From contig NZ_JBBKBG010000003.1 of the NCBI RefSeq assembly GCF_037892545.1, positions 91,502 through 155,501 of the forward strand: a stretch of DNA of 64,000 bases. The letters are read 5' to 3'. The DNA is from Pseudogracilibacillus sp037892545 (GTDB lineage Bacteria; Bacillota; Bacilli; Bacillales; Amphibacillaceae). A program made the translations under genes and the position numbers. Within the stretch, counting starts at the first letter, position 1. Every line of letters begins with the position of its first letter. Under the pieces are notes generated by a model, which was not told the origin of the DNA, made no database searches, and saw nothing but the letters and a program-made list of their open reading frames with translations. Of the stretch, positions 1 through 7,494 are shown piece after piece.

Positions 1-491
1 ACTTGTTTGGTTGCCCGGACAATTTCATCACGGCTACCATAGTTTAATGCAAAATTTAATAATAAACCATCATTCTGTTTTGTTTGTTCTTTTGCATGTG
101 AAATAGAACGTTTCGTATGTACTGGCAACGAATCAAATTCTCCAATTGTTTTGATGCGTACATTATTTTCAATCATTTCTGGTAAATATTTATTAGAAAA
201 TTCGATTGGTAGACGCATTAAAAAGTCAATTTCTCTTTTCGGGCGTTTCCAATTCTCTGTAGAAAAAGCATACAATGTTAATACTTTGATTTTTTGTGCT
301 ACCGCTTCTTTTACAATTTTTCGAACGACTTCCATACCTTCTTTATGACCTGCAATTCTTGGAAGGCCTCTTTCACTCGCCCATCTTCCATTTCCATCCA
401 TGATAATAGCTACATGATATGGTACATTATCTATTTTTTCTGATTGTATTTGTTTTTCGTTTTTATTAAAAAAAGGCATCCACTTAGACAT
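1..491 (-). CDS. uppS: Isoprenyl (undecaprenyl diphosphate) synthase, 3' end cut by window edge
   Basis: Cytoplasmic cis-prenyltransferase that condenses isopentenyl diphosphate onto farnesyl diphosphate to make the C55 lipid carrier used for peptidoglycan and teichoic acid synthesis. About 163 N-terminal residues are visible. The hallmark MDGNGRWA motif, containing the catalytic Asp (residue 32), is followed by the family blocks STENWKRP and LNYGSRDE. The C-terminal part lies outside the window. The ATG start at 491 follows a GGAGGGCG ribosome binding site. It lies downstream of frr, as in B. subtilis, but a terminator and about 130 bp of AT-rich DNA separate them, so it probably has its own promoter. 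Identification is secure. Confidence 0.96.
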   Translation of the reverse strand, partial: MSKWMPFFNKNEKQIQSEKIDNVPYHVAIIMDGNGRWASERGLPRIAGHKEGMEVVRKIVKEAVAQKIKVLTLYAFSTENWKRPKREIDFLMRLPIEFSNKYLPEMIENNVRIKTIGEFDSLPVHTKRSISHAKEQTKQNDGLLLNFALNYGSRDEIVRATKQ

Positions 492-542
492 TCATCGCCC
501 TCCACATTTTAAACTAGCATATATTACTATTTACTTATTAAA

Positions 543-571
543 ATTATACTCAATCTATTAGTGAATTGCGA
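543..571 (-). promoter_or_regulatory. Possible sigma-A promoter of uppS
   Basis: On the minus strand a perfect TATAAT (543-548) lies about 50 bp before the uppS start. A weak -35 match, TCGCAA, lies 17 nt further upstream. A second TATAAT occurs at 618-623, next to the frr terminator, without a well-spaced -35. Either could drive uppS after frr terminates. This is inferred from consensus matching only. Confidence 0.35.
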
Positions 572-625
572 CATAAAAGAATCTTTTCATTTGAAACGTA
601 CAATCCACAACTATTGTATTATACC

Positions 626-664
626 ATAAAAAAACAGTGACAACGACTCCATCGTTACCACTGT
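626..664 (-). terminator. Intrinsic terminator after frr
   Basis: The stem ACAGTG/CACTGT continues, after a 2x2 mismatch, as AACGA/TCGTT around a 5-nt loop. On the minus strand it is followed by seven T. It begins about 18 nt after the frr stop codon and would end the rpsB-tsf-pyrH-frr transcript. Confidence 0.8.
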
Positions 665-681
665 AAATATTTCGACAAATA

Positions 682-1239
682 TTAAACTTCCATTATTTCT
701 GCTTCTTTTTCCGCAGCTAGACGGTCAATTTCAGCAATATAATGATCTGTTTCTTTTTGTACTTTATCTTGAGAAGTGCGTAATTCATCTTCTGTAATTT
801 CCGCATCTTTTTCAAGTTTCTTCAATTGATCATTTGCATCTCTACGAATGTTACGAACTTGTACACGTGATTCTTCAGCGTACTTCCCAACAATTTTCGT
901 TAAATCTTTACGACGTTCTTCTGTTAATGCCGGGATATTAATGCGAATTACATTTCCATCGTTTGAGGGTGTTAATCCTAAATCTGCTTTTTGAATTGCT
1001 TTTTCAATGTCAGCTAATGCCGTTTTATCAAACGGTGTAATCACTAACATTCTAGCTTCAGGCGCACCAATTTGCGCTAATTGATTTAATGGTGTAGGAG
1101 CACCATAATATTCAACAAAAACATTGTCTAATAAACTCGGATTCGCTCTACCAGCTCGAACCGTTGCTAAATTACGTGAAAATGCTTGGATTGCTGTTTG
1201 CATTTTTTCTTCTAATGTAGAAAACACTTCTTTCGTCAT
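682..1239 (-). CDS. frr: Ribosome recycling factor
   Basis: Splits post-termination 70S ribosomes together with EF-G and releases mRNA and deacylated tRNA. The 185-residue length is exactly typical. The sequence shows the RRF pattern: helical N-terminus, RAGRANPSLLD, the central beta domain (VEYYGAPTPLNQLA, VITPFDK), and the RRKDL and VQVRNIRRDAND helices. The ATG follows AGGGGGAAATAATA. It lies 2 nt downstream of pyrH, so the two are translationally coupled. A terminator follows. Identification is secure. Confidence 0.98.
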   Translation of the reverse strand: MTKEVFSTLEEKMQTAIQAFSRNLATVRAGRANPSLLDNVFVEYYGAPTPLNQLAQIGAPEARMLVITPFDKTALADIEKAIQKADLGLTPSNDGNVIRINIPALTEERRKDLTKIVGKYAEESRVQVRNIRRDANDQLKKLEKDAEITEDELRTSQDKVQKETDHYIAEIDRLAAEKEAEIMEV

Positions 1240-1241
1240 TA

Positions 1242-1961
1242 TTATTTCCCCCTAATTGTTGTTCCAAGTACCTCGCCTTGTACAACTCGTTTAATATTTC
1301 CTTCTTCTGTAATAGAAAATACGATTAACGGAATATCGTTATCCATACATAATGAAGATGCAGTGGAGTCCATTATTTCTAACCCTTCATTTAACATGTC
1401 TAAATAGGTTAATTTATCATATTTCACAGCATCTTTATTTACTTTTGGATCTGCACTATACACCCCATCAACATTATTTTTAGCCATTAAAATTACGTCC
1501 GCTTCAATTTCAGCCGCACGTAAAGCTGCTGTTGTGTCTGTAGAGAAGTATGGATTTCCTGTACCAGCTGCAAAAATGACGACACGTTTCTTTTCTAAAT
1601 GACGTACAGCTTTTCTTCTAATATAAGGTTCTGCTACTTGTCTCATTTCGATAGAAGTTTGAACGCGAGTTGGAATTCCAATTTGTTCTAAACTATCTTG
1701 TAACGCTAATGAGTTCATCACAGTTGCTAACATTCCCATATAATCGGCATTGGCACGTTCCATACCCATTTCACTTCCGATTTTACCTCGCCAAATATTT
1801 CCGCCACCTACTACTACTGCAACTTCTACCCCTAATTGTGCTACTTCCTTTACCTGTTCAGCAATCGAACGAATAATCTTTGGTTCAATACCAAAACCTT
1901 GATCTCCACTTAAAGCTTCGCCACTTAATTTAAGTACAATTCTACGATATCGTGTTGTCAT
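1242..1961 (-). CDS. pyrH: UMP kinase
   Basis: Phosphorylates UMP to UDP in pyrimidine nucleotide synthesis; hexameric bacterial UMP kinase of the amino-acid-kinase fold. Visible motifs are KLSGEAL (residues 11-17), the GGGNIWRG phosphate-binding loop (52-59), the FSTDTTAALRA region and a DGVYSADPK segment. The 239-residue length is normal. The ATG follows TGGAGGTATAAA. A long inverted repeat sits between tsf and this gene and may separate transcripts or stabilise an mRNA end. Confidence 0.98.
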   Translation of the reverse strand: MTTRYRRIVLKLSGEALSGDQGFGIEPKIIRSIAEQVKEVAQLGVEVAVVVGGGNIWRGKIGSEMGMERANADYMGMLATVMNSLALQDSLEQIGIPTRVQTSIEMRQVAEPYIRRKAVRHLEKKRVVIFAAGTGNPYFSTDTTAALRAAEIEADVILMAKNNVDGVYSADPKVNKDAVKYDKLTYLDMLNEGLEIMDSTASSLCMDNDIPLIVFSITEEGNIKRVVQGEVLGTTIRGK

Positions 1962-2025
1962 TTTATACCTCCAAAAACAGTGAAATATTTAATCTAATCC
2001 ATTTATTGTCATTATTTTATACAGC

Positions 2026-2092
2026 AAAACACGAACAATCTGACAAATAGTGAAATAAACTCCCATTATTTCTGTGAAATTGTTCGTGTTTT
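2026..2092 (-). terminator. Long two-tier hairpin between tsf and pyrH
   Basis: The outer arms AAAACACGAACAAT (2026-2039) and ATTGTTCGTGTTTT (2079-2092) pair perfectly over 14 bp. Inside them GAAATAA/TTATTTC (2052-2058 and 2066-2072) forms a second stem. No U-tract follows outside the stem on the minus strand, so it could be a weak terminator, an mRNA processing or stability element, or a palindromic DNA site. Only the pairing is certain. Confidence 0.5.
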
Positions 2093-2120
2093 ACGATGAA
2101 TTCCTTATTCGTTCATCAAA

Positions 2121-3005
2121 TTATTTTTTAATTTGACTCATAACTTCTTCCGCAAAATCTTCTTCTTTCTTCTCGATTCCTTCGCCCACTTCATAACGAA
2201 TAAATCCTTTAACTACAGCACCTTTATCAGCCACAAACTTTTTCACTTTCACATCAGAATCTTTAACGAAAGCTTGGTCTAATAAACAAATCTCTTCGAA
2301 GAATTTTCCTAAACGACCTTCTACCATTTTCTCAACAATGTTTTCTGGTTTTCCTTCGTTTAATGCTTGCTCTTTTAATACGGTTCTTTCACGGTTTACT
2401 TCGTCTTCAGGTACTTCATCACGTGAAACATATTTCGGATTTACAGCTGCAACGTGCATTGCGATATCTTTAGCTGCTGCTTCATCTGTTGTACCTTCTA
2501 ATAATGCTAACGCACCGATACGTCCACCCATGTGTAAATATTCACCAAATACATCTGCATCTGTTTTCGTTAATACTTCAAAACGACGTAATGTAATTTT
2601 CTCTCCAATTGTTGCAATTGCTGAATCAATATATTCTTGAACCGTTTTCTCTTCTGATTCAACTGTTTGTCCTAAAGCTTCCTCTAAGTTAGCTGGTTTG
2701 TTTACCACTAAATGCTCTCCTAAATCAGCAACTAATTTTTGGAAAGTTTCGTTTTTCATAACGAAGTCTGTTTCACAGTTTACTTCTAATAAAACTGCGT
2801 CATTTCCTTTAACAACAATGGATGTTGTACCTTCTGCAGCGATACGTCCTGCTTTTTTCGCAGCTTTTGCAGCACCGCTTTTACGTAAGAAATCAATAGC
2901 TTCTTCCATATTTCCGTTCGTTTCTTGTAATGCTTTTTTACAGTCCATCATTCCAGCACCAGTTTGTTCACGTAACTCTTTTACCATTTTAGCAGTAATT
3001 GCCAT
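2121..3005 (-). CDS. tsf: Elongation factor Ts
   Basis: Guanine nucleotide exchange factor that regenerates EF-Tu-GTP during translation. The N-terminal UBA-like domain (VKELREQTGAGMMDCKKAL, residues 9-27) is followed by two core EF-Ts repeats with the conserved NCETDFV motif near residue 75. It is 294 residues, the usual length. The ATG follows AGGAGGACTGTACA. It is preceded by a strong terminator after rpsB, so its expression probably depends on read-through or on an unrecognised promoter. Confidence 0.98.
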   Translation of the reverse strand: MAITAKMVKELREQTGAGMMDCKKALQETNGNMEEAIDFLRKSGAAKAAKKAGRIAAEGTTSIVVKGNDAVLLEVNCETDFVMKNETFQKLVADLGEHLVVNKPANLEEALGQTVESEEKTVQEYIDSAIATIGEKITLRRFEVLTKTDADVFGEYLHMGGRIGALALLEGTTDEAAAKDIAMHVAAVNPKYVSRDEVPEDEVNRERTVLKEQALNEGKPENIVEKMVEGRLGKFFEEICLLDQAFVKDSDVKVKKFVADKGAVVKGFIRYEVGEGIEKKEEDFAEEVMSQIKK

Positions 3006-3061
3006 TGTACAGTCCTCCTAAAAATTTTTATGTTTTTAATAAACATGTATAAAGTTCTCTG

Positions 3062-3097
3062 TAAAAAAGGTGATAAAAGGTTGTCCCCTTATCACCT
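3062..3097 (-). terminator. Strong intrinsic terminator between rpsB and tsf
   Basis: The minus-strand arms AGGTGATAAGGGG and CCTTTTATCACCT form a 13-bp stem (two G-U pairs) around a 4-nt loop. A run of six T follows directly. It lies 14 nt after the rpsB stop and 56 nt before tsf, where it could set the ratio of S2 to EF-Ts. Confidence 0.85.
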
Positions 3098-3111
3098 CTT
3101 ACTGTTTACAA

Positions 3112-3861
3112 TTATTCTTCTGTTGATACTTCTTCTGTTTCTACTACTACTTCTTCTGTAGCAGCTTCATCCATTTCTGTACCTTGTCTTCCTTCGATGA
3201 TTGCATCAGCAATTTTACCTGACAGTAATTTCACCGCACGAATCGCATCATCGTTTGCAGGAATCACATAATCAATCTCGTCTGGATCACAGTTTGTATC
3301 GACGATTCCGATAATAGGAATACCTAATTTACGAGCTTCTGCAATTGCAATCGCTTCTTTACGAGGGTCGATTACAAATAATGCATCTGGAAGCTTTTTC
3401 ATATCTTTAATTCCGCCTAAGAATTTAATTAGACGTTCTTTTTCTTTTAATAAGTTTACTGTTTCTTTTTTAGGTAATACGTCAAACGTACCATCTTCTT
3501 CCATTTTTTCAATTTGTTTTAAACGGTTAATACGTTTACGAATTGTTTGGAAGTTTGTTAATGTACCACCTAACCAACGTTGATTAACGAAGTACATACC
3601 TGAACGGTTTGCTTCTTCTTTCACTGATTCTTGAGCTTGTTTTTTCGTACCTACGAAAAGAACTGTTCCTCCGTCTTCAGATAATTGTCTTACAAAATTG
3701 TACGCTTCTTCAATCTTCTTCACTGTTTTTTGTAAGTCAATAATATAGATTCCGTTTCTTTCTGTAAAAATATACTTTTTCATTTTCGGGTTCCAACGAC
3801 GTGTTTGGTGTCCGAAATGAACTCCAGCTTCTAACAGCTGTTTCATTGAAATAACTGACAT
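3112..3861 (-). CDS. rpsB: 30S ribosomal protein S2
   Basis: Small-subunit ribosomal protein needed for S1 binding and 30S assembly. The S2 signatures are present: LLEAGVHFGHQTRRWNPKM near the N-terminus, RWLGGTLTNFQTI, and DALFVIDPRKE with GIPIIGIVDTNCDPD in the second half. It has 249 residues and an acidic, glutamate-rich C-terminal tail typical of Firmicutes. The ATG follows AAAGGAGGAAATTACC. About 155 bp of AT-rich leader separates it from the end of the motility operon, so it has its own promoter. Confidence 0.98.
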   Translation of the reverse strand: MSVISMKQLLEAGVHFGHQTRRWNPKMKKYIFTERNGIYIIDLQKTVKKIEEAYNFVRQLSEDGGTVLFVGTKKQAQESVKEEANRSGMYFVNQRWLGGTLTNFQTIRKRINRLKQIEKMEEDGTFDVLPKKETVNLLKEKERLIKFLGGIKDMKKLPDALFVIDPRKEAIAIAEARKLGIPIIGIVDTNCDPDEIDYVIPANDDAIRAVKLLSGKIADAIIEGRQGTEMDEAATEEVVVETEEVSTEE

Positions 3862-4017
3862 GGTAATTTCCTCCTTTGGTTTTTCCTCCGCCTAAATCAT
3901 TTTCATATATGACCTTTGTAAGGCACCTATATATAAATCAATAGACGTGTGTAATTGTTTATTTTATTACCATAGATTAAATTATCATATATACATGAAT
4001 TAAGCAAGTAATTTACG

Positions 4018-4491
4018 TTAATTCTTATGTAATTTCACAATTAGTTCCACCTCTGTTTTTCCACGGTCAAATGCTCGGGCGATTTCCTCAATTGATTTTC
4101 CAGCCTGATACATTTGAATCATTCGAGCTTCTGAGGAAGTTTCAACTTTATCTTGTTCTTTTTCTATCATCTTTTGTAATAGGGAACCAAAACGAATATC
4201 TTCTTTTAATTTTTCTCCCGTTTTTTGTTCTTCCATTGTGTGATCTTCTTGTACTGTATCTGTTCTATAAGTGGCTTTCTCCCTTGCTTCTTTCACTCCA
4301 TCTTCCTGTTTTAATAATTGGATGAGATGATTATTTTCTTCATGAAGTACATGCATAAATTCCGTTAGCAAAGATTCTATTTCTTCTTTTCTAGCGTTTT
4401 TTTCCGCTTGCACTTGTTTAAACAAACTGTACACTGCATACATTAATATAATGTGCAGCAAAAAACTTATCATCCATAAAAATGATGTCAT
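4018..4491 (-). CDS. swrB: SwrB-like swarming motility protein
   Basis: Small membrane-anchored protein at the end of the fla/che operon. In B. subtilis SwrB promotes activation of the flagellar type III export apparatus during basal body assembly. Residues 1-22 form a single N-terminal membrane segment (MTSFLWMISFLLHIILMYAV). A charged, probably coiled-coil region follows (about 28-110), and the C-terminus carries the conserved SIEEIARAFDRGKTEVEL helix-turn-helix-like motif. The 157-residue length and the position between sigD and rpsB match SwrB. Overall similarity is low outside the two ends, so the call rests on architecture, the C-terminal motif and synteny. Confidence 0.75.
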   Translation of the reverse strand: MTSFLWMISFLLHIILMYAVYSLFKQVQAEKNARKEEIESLLTEFMHVLHEENNHLIQLLKQEDGVKEAREKATYRTDTVQEDHTMEEQKTGEKLKEDIRFGSLLQKMIEKEQDKVETSSEARMIQMYQAGKSIEEIARAFDRGKTEVELIVKLHKN

Positions 4492-4532
4492 TGTTTCACC
4501 TCAAAATATATAACTAGCTTAACGTCCTATAC

Positions 4533-4841
4533 TTACCGTGAAAAATCAATATGATTTCCTAAATATGGATGTGATACTTCAGTAAGATTTTTCTCTCGTT
4601 CGTCTTCTAGTGTTTTTTTCTCGCTTTGCTTTTTTTCTTGTCGTTCGTTCTCATCTGTATTGTTCCATTGAACTTCTTCTTGCACCTTTACCTTTGTTTG
4701 GTTTAATTTAGATTGTTTTAATTCTTTTTCTGTCAATGCATCTTGGAACTGTTGTCCTTGCCTCATTAATTGATCTTGTATACGACTTGCATCTTGTGAT
4801 CTTGGGATTGCAATTTGCATATCAATTGATTTATGCCCCAT
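4533..4841 (-). CDS. Conserved small protein at the end of the fla/che operon, function unknown
   Basis: A 102-residue, highly charged, glutamate/lysine/glutamine-rich soluble protein. The N-terminus reads GHKSIDMQIAIPRSQDASR, and the C-terminus ends in a short HPYLGNHIDFSR motif. From memory, similar proteins with a QxAxPRxQDA start and an HPYxGxxID end occur beside sigD and swrB-like genes in other flagellated Firmicutes, but I cannot name a function. The ATG at 4841 is chosen because AAAGAGGA lies 7 nt upstream; the longer start at 4859 would place this site inside the gene. No membrane segment or known domain is visible. A flagellar role is inferred from position. Confidence 0.7.
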   Translation of the reverse strand: MGHKSIDMQIAIPRSQDASRIQDQLMRQGQQFQDALTEKELKQSKLNQTKVKVQEEVQWNNTDENERQEKKQSEKKTLEDEREKNLTEVSHPYLGNHIDFSR

Positions 4842-4971
4842 ATATATTCCTCTTTTCAAAATCAGTTTTTAAACAATTGGACTAAAAAAGATGGGTATGT
4901 CTATATTCTTGAGTCGTTTTTTACTGTCAATTCATTTTGCCTTACATATCAAGCTCCTATTTTTATTTCAT

Positions 4972-5055
4972 TCATTTCATTACTTCTGGCAACGACAAAA
5001 TAGCTTGTAGCTTATTTTCCGAAATGTGAATCTGAAAGTCATTCATTTTTTTCAT
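4972..5055 (-). pseudogene. Short ORF resembling the 5' end of a FapA/DUF342-type gene (remnant)
   Basis: A 27-codon ORF starts 30 nt after the sigD stop, behind an AGAGGTAGG-type ribosome binding site. It begins MKKMNDFQIHISENKLQA and ends after SLPEVMK. A start with a short beta strand, then ISENKLQA and a short turn, recalls the N-terminus of FapA family (DUF342) proteins. In my memory these are often encoded next to sigD in related Bacillaceae. The rest of such a gene, several hundred codons, is absent: only about 130 bp separate this ORF from the next gene. Most likely a deletion remnant; it could instead be a real micropeptide. Confidence 0.4.
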
Positions 5056-5085
5056 ATACCTACCTCTATATGGGTAGAAGGGATA

Positions 5086-5856
5086 CTAAGCGATTTTTTG
5101 AATGATTTTTCTTAATTTCAAAATCGCTCGCTTATGAATTTGACTAATTCTTGAAGTAGTTAATTGTAAAACTTCCCCTATTTCCGTTAATGTCAATTCT
5201 TCTTCATAAAATAAACTGATGACAAGCTGTTCATTTTCATTAAGTTGTTTCACACCCTCCATCAATTGTGCCTTCCACTCTTCTTTTAAAAGTTCGTCAT
5301 CAGGAGAGTGAAGTGTATCATCTTCGATCATCGCACCGAGTGATACCTTTTCTTCTTGATTATTCGACGTTATTGTTTGGTCCATTGATATAATATTTGA
5401 AACGAGTGCATGTTGCAGTATATCTTCTACTTCCTCAACAGGCATTTGTAATGCTTCAGAAATTTCACTAGGTGTTGGTGTGTGATGTAATTGTTGTTCT
5501 AATGCTTCAGCAACTTTCTCTACACGTTTTGTCTGCTCCCGTAAACCTCGTGGCAACCAATCTTCTTTTCGTAATCCATCCATAATTGCACCTCGAATAC
5601 GAATGGTTGCATACGTATCGAATTTTAATTGTCTAGATATATCAAATTTATGAAGCGCGTCATACAAACCGATTAAACCTAAACTTTTTATTTCATTTTT
5701 TTCAACATTATCGGGTAATGTACTGCTAATTCTATCGACATGATATTGAACTAAGTACATATAATGAGCAATTAACGCATCTGCTACATCATTTTCTTTA
5801 TCTGCAGTCCATCGCTGCCATAAATCATGTATATATTGGGAGTTTTTCACTTCCAC
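5086..5856 (-). CDS. sigD: RNA polymerase sigma factor for flagellar and chemotaxis genes (sigma-D/FliA)
   Basis: Alternative sigma factor that directs RNA polymerase to late flagellar, motor and autolysin genes. Sigma-70 region 2 covers roughly residues 25-105, with NEIKSLGLIGLYDALHKFD and DTYATIRIRGAIMDGLRKEDWLPRG, the FliA-type signature. Region 3 follows, and region 4 has a helix-turn-helix near the C-terminus (LTLTEIGEVLQLTTSRISQIHKRA). The GTG at 5856 is preferred because GGAGGA lies 6 nt upstream; an in-frame GTG at 5862 abuts the site. The gene sits near the end of the fla/che operon, as in B. subtilis. Confidence 0.96.
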   Translation of the reverse strand: MEVKNSQYIHDLWQRWTADKENDVADALIAHYMYLVQYHVDRISSTLPDNVEKNEIKSLGLIGLYDALHKFDISRQLKFDTYATIRIRGAIMDGLRKEDWLPRGLREQTKRVEKVAEALEQQLHHTPTPSEISEALQMPVEEVEDILQHALVSNIISMDQTITSNNQEEKVSLGAMIEDDTLHSPDDELLKEEWKAQLMEGVKQLNENEQLVISLFYEEELTLTEIGEVLQLTTSRISQIHKRAILKLRKIIQKIA

Positions 5857-5876
5857 GTCCACTCCTCCCCATTACT

Positions 5877-6374
5877 TTAAATAATTTTCTCGTCCTTACT
5901 TACGGTACGAATATGTAATTCCCCTGTAGATGGATCAAATTCAATTGTTCGTCCATTACTTCCACCTACATCTGAAGCAACAATTGGTATTTGGTGTCGC
6001 TTTAAACGTTCCATTACAGCATCAACATTTCTTGGTCCAATACGCATGACATCTGAGGTGCTATTCATTTGAAACATTTGTGCTCCACCAGCGATTTTAG
6101 CTTTTAAAAATAATTTTCTCGCATGTTGCGCTAATAACTTTTCAATTAACACATCAATTGCTGTATCTGCATACTTATATGCATTCATAGACGTCTGTTT
6201 CGTTAACTGTGAATCCGGCAACATAATATGTGACATACCTGCAATTTGTTCGTTTAAATCATACACAACCACCCCGACACAAGAACCTAATCCCGAAGTC
6301 CTTATAACATCTGGTGACTTTGCAATATTTAAATCCGCAATTCCAACCTTTACGACTTTTTTAATTTGTGTCAT
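5877..6374 (-). CDS. cheD: Chemoreceptor glutamine deamidase CheD
   Basis: Deamidates receptor glutamines, stimulates receptors to activate CheA, and binds CheC as part of the Bacillus adaptation system. The catalytic Cys lies in SGLGSCVGVVVYD (near residue 33), with the partner His in GMSHIMLPDS. AKIAGGAQMF and IGPRNVDAV are further family signatures. About 165 residues from the ATG at 6374, which directly follows the cheC stop (TAGGATG); the alternative TTG at 6383 has no usable spacing to AGGA. It lies between cheC and sigD. Confidence 0.95.
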   Translation of the reverse strand: MTQIKKVVKVGIADLNIAKSPDVIRTSGLGSCVGVVVYDLNEQIAGMSHIMLPDSQLTKQTSMNAYKYADTAIDVLIEKLLAQHARKLFLKAKIAGGAQMFQMNSTSDVMRIGPRNVDAVMERLKRHQIPIVASDVGGSNGRTIEFDPSTGELHIRTVSKDEKII

Positions 6375-6375
6375 C

Positions 6376-7002
6376 CTATTCAATTCCTAACGCATGGAAG
6401 AATTTTTGTATAGAATCTGGGTCAGGGACTAATAAGAAATGACCTTTGATGCTATCTTCCGTTGTCATGCTCTGTATTTTAGTATTAATAATAATTGCAT
6501 GGTCTGTTACAGTTTGAAGTTCAAGTAAACCAGTTACTAAAGTCGCAGCCGCCATATCAACACTTATATATGGTACACTTGGTAGCATGTGCAAATCCGT
6601 AAAATCTGCTAAAGCTGTTAAATAAGATCCTGTTAAAATGTTTGCGATCTCTTGTAAAATGGACATAGCCATTTCATTCAAATGATTGTTTTCATCCATC
6701 AGTTTAAGTTGATTCATTTGTGTCATTTGATCAATAAAAAACTGTGCTTCTTCTAACGATAAAATGAAATAAACCGTTCCAGTAATTTCACCTTGAATTC
6801 GGAAAAAGATTGCAACGATTAATTTTTCCGGTCCCCCTATTAGCTCCATCATTTCATTAATCGTAACAATATTTACTGAAGGTACTTCCATCGTTATTTC
6901 TTTTTGAATCATTTGCGACATGGAAGTCGTTGCATTACCTGCCCCGATGTTCCCAATCTCACGCAACACATCTTTTTGTATCGTCGTTAATTTTTTAGCC
7001 AT
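6376..7002 (-). CDS. cheC: CheY-P phosphatase CheC
   Basis: Dephosphorylates CheY-P and binds CheD to link signal level with receptor adaptation. Both duplicated CheC active-site motifs are intact: REIGNIGAGNATTSMS near residue 16 and LQEIANILTGSYLTALADF in the second half, each with the Glu/Asn pair. Length is 208 residues. The ATG at 7002 is preferred, with AAAAAGG nine nt upstream, over a TTG at 7011. It overlaps or abuts cheW and cheD, consistent with one polycistronic unit. Confidence 0.95.
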   Translation of the reverse strand: MAKKLTTIQKDVLREIGNIGAGNATTSMSQMIQKEITMEVPSVNIVTINEMMELIGGPEKLIVAIFFRIQGEITGTVYFILSLEEAQFFIDQMTQMNQLKLMDENNHLNEMAMSILQEIANILTGSYLTALADFTDLHMLPSVPYISVDMAAATLVTGLLELQTVTDHAIIINTKIQSMTTEDSIKGHFLLVPDPDSIQKFFHALGIE

Positions 7003-7007
7003 CTGTA

Positions 7008-7481
7008 TCAACCTTTTTTACATTCGCCCGCTTTAAGGGTATCCATTTCCAACGCATTTTCTAAATCAACTAAAATGAGTAAACGGTCTTTATACCGAAC
7101 AACTCCATCAATAAATGGTGCATCCTCTGTCGAATCAATCGTTTCAGGAGGTTGCTCAATGAATGTCGGATCAATATCTACAACATCATTTGCTTCGTCT
7201 ACGATGACACCAATCGTGAGATGTTCCATATGTACGACTAAAATTCTTGTATCATTCGTAAAAATGGTTTCTTTCCCATAAAATCGTTGTTTCAAATCTA
7301 CAACAGGTGTTATTATTCCCCTTAAGTTTATAACACCTTTAATAAAATCAACTGTAGACGGTACTCTTGTAATAGGCAATAACTTCTCAATAGATCCTAC
7401 CATTTGAACAGAAATAGCATATTCACGATGTTCAATTTGAAAAACGATTAATTTATTCTCTAATAAAGTTTGCTCTGTCAT
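7008..7481 (-). CDS. cheW: Chemotaxis coupling protein CheW
   Basis: SH3-like scaffold protein that couples chemoreceptors to the CheA kinase. It spans 157 residues with CheW-fold blocks: LIVFQIEHREYAISV at the start, ITRVPSTVDFIKGVINLRG in the middle, and FIDGVVRYKDRLLILVDL at the end. The start at 7481 follows a GAGGGACGATC site. It lies 13 nt after cheA. No second cheW or cheV gene is in this window. Confidence 0.96.
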   Translation of the reverse strand: MTEQTLLENKLIVFQIEHREYAISVQMVGSIEKLLPITRVPSTVDFIKGVINLRGIITPVVDLKQRFYGKETIFTNDTRILVVHMEHLTIGVIVDEANDVVDIDPTFIEQPPETIDSTEDAPFIDGVVRYKDRLLILVDLENALEMDTLKAGECKKG

Positions 7482-7494
7482 GATCGTCCCTCCT

